Position numbers and translations under genes: made by a program. The notes below the pieces were generated by a model. It was given only the letters and a program-made list of their open reading frames with translations. It did no database searches and was not told the origin of the DNA. From Chytridium lagenaria (lineage: Eukaryota > Chytridiomycota > Chytridiomycetes > Chytridiales > Chytridiaceae), in contig JAHLKC010000005.1 of NCBI GenBank assembly GCA_025449115.1, forward strand, positions 62,001 through 126,000: DNA of 64,000 nucleotides, read 5' to 3'. Within the stretch, counting starts at the first letter, position 1. The number at the start of each line of letters is the position of its first letter. Below, in pieces: positions 61,362-64,000 of the stretch.

Positions 61362-62900
61362 TCAAGAGTACCAGTAGGTTTGCTCATGGAGCGCCCAGAA
61401 ACCACGTCTTCTCCTCGGGAAAGGCCTTGACTCAGTAATCATGGAATCGAGCGGTGCACCTTCATCAAACTCAAATACGGCGTCCTTGGGGTCTGATACG
61501 GTGATGTCGTCCCCTACAACGATGTTGACGACTACATCATATGATCGCATTGCGTTGACTTTTAATCGCATCCATCCACGGACATGTTCAAATGCGTTAA
61601 CTGCCAGCGGCTCTACCAAATGTATATAAGAAGCTGTCCAACGAATTGGGGTTACCTCTTAAGAGGAACCGGACTTGTTGCCAATGTGTCTTTTCTGCGT
61701 TAGGTGCTGTCGACAATATTATCCCGCCCAGGTTGAAATCAAACCATCCAGCAATTCCGTGCATCAAACCAGTATAAAGACATGTCCAATCAATGGGTAT
61801 AGTAATATCCTGAAGCGCGGGTATGGAGATAGTTTGAAAGTCAACTTTAAGCAATGTTAAATAAGCTGGCAACGTCGTCAATAACTCACTTGCGTGCTTG
61901 CAAGATGGTGCCATCAATAATCTGTGGTCAAACGTTCCAACAATCGGCTGTGCAAAGATTTCTTCTTTCGCGCTGTTTGCAAGAGGACTAAAATCCACCC
62001 CGAAAAAGTTGTTATGCTCCCAGAATCGAACTTTGGACATGGTTTGGGTCCACACATTGGCATCCGAAAACTGAGAGAGTGAGAAAGTTTAAACGCGACA
62101 GGGTTCGTACCGGTGAGAGGTATATTGTCCCAGCAGAGGGTATCATCGCACCGCCAGGTTTCAGAAAGTGGTCGCGAGCATGAAGATAGGATTCGATCAT
62201 GCGTTCATGCACAAGCAACACTCCGATAGGTTCACTTATTAACGCGTCGACCTTTGGCACATTCTTGATGTCCTCAACCTTGGCTATAAAGTCAGAATAT
62301 AAAAAACAACACTGCGAGTACATTGAATAACTTCCAACTTGTCCTTCATCCATGTATTCTTTGATGACGTTGCCGCTATCATCTTCTTGATTTTCTATTT
62401 TACACACTTAACTTAGGTAACTAATTTGCAATCGTACCGTGGCCATTCCACTCGCTTCCACAGCATAAACCTTCGCCGCTCCAGCCTGTACAGCAAAGTA
62501 GGAAAGAATTCCTATGGAATGACAAAGTAAACAGGTTAAGCCCTCAACTCCGCATCTTAAACCTCTTTACCGCTGCCTGCTCCAACATCCATCACAGTTT
62601 TCTCCCTGAAGACCGCGGGTCCGTTAGAAAGTATCGCATTCTGATAGACCGATGTTCGCACATTATCCTGTAACATGTTTTGCTGGTTGCATGGCATCAG
62701 TAAGATGCAAAGGACGGAGCCGCCCTCACCTGATGGATGAATTGCGCATAGTAACTGCGTGCCGAAGTAAAGTAAAGTTAGATTATGGCGGTCAGAAACG
62801 AGAAGCAGTGTTTCTCAGTAAGTCGCCCGTACTTAAAGTAGGCGGGATCTCTCCCGTCCGAATTCGGCGCATTATTAGCTTGGCCCTCTGAAGCACTCAT
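61362..62900 (-). CDS. Type I arginine methyltransferase, CARM1/PRMT4-like
   Basis: Transfers methyl groups from SAM to arginine in histones and RNA-processing proteins. Start at ATG 62900 ([10 protein letters not shown]), then [10 protein letters not shown] and [10 protein letters not shown] as in CARM1 (FYGYLSQQQNMMQDYVRT). Motif I is [19 protein letters not shown], the double-E loop [20 protein letters not shown], followed by [26 protein letters not shown] and the barrel segment [19 protein letters not shown]. Several introns, one inside motif I. The C-terminal tail ([10 protein letters not shown]) is short, with stop 61362-61364; the long CARM1 transactivation tail is absent, as expected outside animals. 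Confidence 0.9.
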
Positions 62901-64000
62901 TTTTGGGGTCAACAAAAAGAAAGTGCAGCGACAATCTTCAATTCCCCAATCTCTTTTTTCTCCCCATTTTCACTAACCCTGTCCACCTGAGCTCAGATCC
63001 CGTGAGCTCCCTCACTCTTCTCTAGACATTGAAACTTGAAGCGCATCTGTGTGATGAATGATCTTGCTGCATCCCACACATTCTCTTTGTGTTTGTATGT
63101 CAGTGATGTTTTGTATGTCAGAGTTGGATTATTATTTTCGAAATCCTACTTTCTTGCAATGCCGCACTACTTATCAACCCTCCCCCTCATTGCCGCTACG
63201 GGTCTCGGGGTTAAACTGTGTGCGAATAATGTTGAAGTTTACAGAGCGATATGGGCGTTTATGTTCCGTGCCCACGTTGTTTTGAAGGCTTCAGAGATTC
63301 AACTGAACATCATCGTCAGAGTTATTTATTGGTTGGCTACTGCTTGGCTTTCCAAGCGAGGTACTTCTCATGGGGCTTTCATTGGGACGTCGTACTGTTT
63401 TTGCATCTTTTCTCTGAGGTGGCTGCGGCTGATCTCCTAGCTGTCTGCTGTTTTGGGTCCTGTAAATAAAACTAGTTTGCATTACTCTAATGAAAAAAAA
63501 AAGCATGCGCCTTCTCATCCCACTCTGAATAGAGTCGTTGATTCGCCTTCCTTCAAGAGTAAAGTGGGAGGTTGCTGCTTAAGCAAAATTTTCGGCCGTT
63601 CTTCTCCTGTCACAAACTTAACGAGGGCGCGCCAGTCATCACGATCGTCAATAGCCATTCGTCACGCCATTGATCCGTAATATTAAGACATTCCACGGCG
63701 TCTAAAAACATAAAAAGATCAATCATCATCGGCGTCCAGAAATATAAAAGGTTAATCATAATGTGGCTATGAAGAAACCAAAGAAACTGCAGATATGCCA
63801 ACTAGAACCTGCTTTGCTTTGGCGATTCCCGGCTCATCATGGAAGGCAGCAAGTAACCACATGCACTGTCCAGCCGCCCCTTCCTCAAAGCTTCCGCACT
63901 TTTCTCAATATCAGTATCTCAAAGTCGACAGGGTTCGCTTCGACCATATTATATACGCGCCTAAAACTTCTAGCGTCTTCGATATGAATTCAGCAAGCTT
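62901..64000. other. Right-end region, no supported gene
   Basis: Includes the shared 5' flank of the PRMT gene and several short, mutually overlapping ORFs (longest 63036-63440 plus, 134 codons, hydrophobic and Cys/Leu-rich). None shows a conserved pattern or convincing splice sites. A gene entering from the right edge is possible. Confidence 0.4.

Overview
This window is a nuclear contig from a fungus, most likely an early-diverging zoosporic (flagellated) lineage such as a chytrid. Genes are densely packed on both strands, split by many short GT-AG introns (about 38-90 bp), and the protein set is eukaryotic: Prp5/DDX46, Vps27, exportin-6, plasma-membrane syntaxin, CARM1-type methyltransferase, ATP synthase subunit d and CDP-DAG synthase. 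Fungal hallmarks are the bifunctional thiamine enzyme (THI6 type), the GCN4-like bZIP and the fungal WD40-5-phosphatase architecture. A HYLS1-like centriolar protein, an AK5-like multi-domain adenylate kinase, exportin-6 and a CARM1-type enzyme are features not expected in yeasts, and they support a flagellated early-diverging fungus. The lineage is my inference; no rRNA or tRNA marker is present.

Layout. 1-1100: three 107-bp tandem repeats next to a tRNA-like sequence. 1766-10817: a small membrane protein, an MFS transporter (minus), biotin synthase, and a protein with a GATAD1-like region. 11175-15007 (minus): a four-catalytic-domain adenylate kinase. 15409-19270: Prp5-like helicase. 19300-33500: a repeat-rich, gene-poor section with two copies of a lineage-specific disordered/coiled-coil gene in opposite orientation, a third relic copy, and two copies of a SINE-like repeat with Pol III A/B boxes, all surrounding an intact Vps27. 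33893-46072: exportin-6, syntaxin, an unknown gene head-to-head with a CTLH/RanBPM-like gene, a bZIP factor and LC8 dynein light chain. 46540-54301: WD40 inositol 5-phosphatase, ATP synthase d, SGNH-like protein, THI6. 54400-56654: two uncharacterised genes. 56719-62900: HYLS1-like, CDP-DAG synthase, PPCDC and CARM1/PRMT4. The last 1.1 kb has no supported gene.

No metabolic cluster is evident. Three cofactor enzymes (biotin, thiamine, CoA) are present but dispersed among unrelated housekeeping genes.

A pervasive feature is single-base frame breaks, most at short homopolymers, inside otherwise well-conserved genes (biotin synthase, THI6, ATP synthase d, CDP-DAG synthase, syntaxin, Prp5, adenylate kinase and others). 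In the two cases where I summed the whole coding length, adding or removing one base per break gives the expected protein length (ATP synthase d 173 aa, THI6 518 aa). I therefore read most of these as residual assembly indels rather than pseudogenes. CDS coordinates below are outer limits and include introns.
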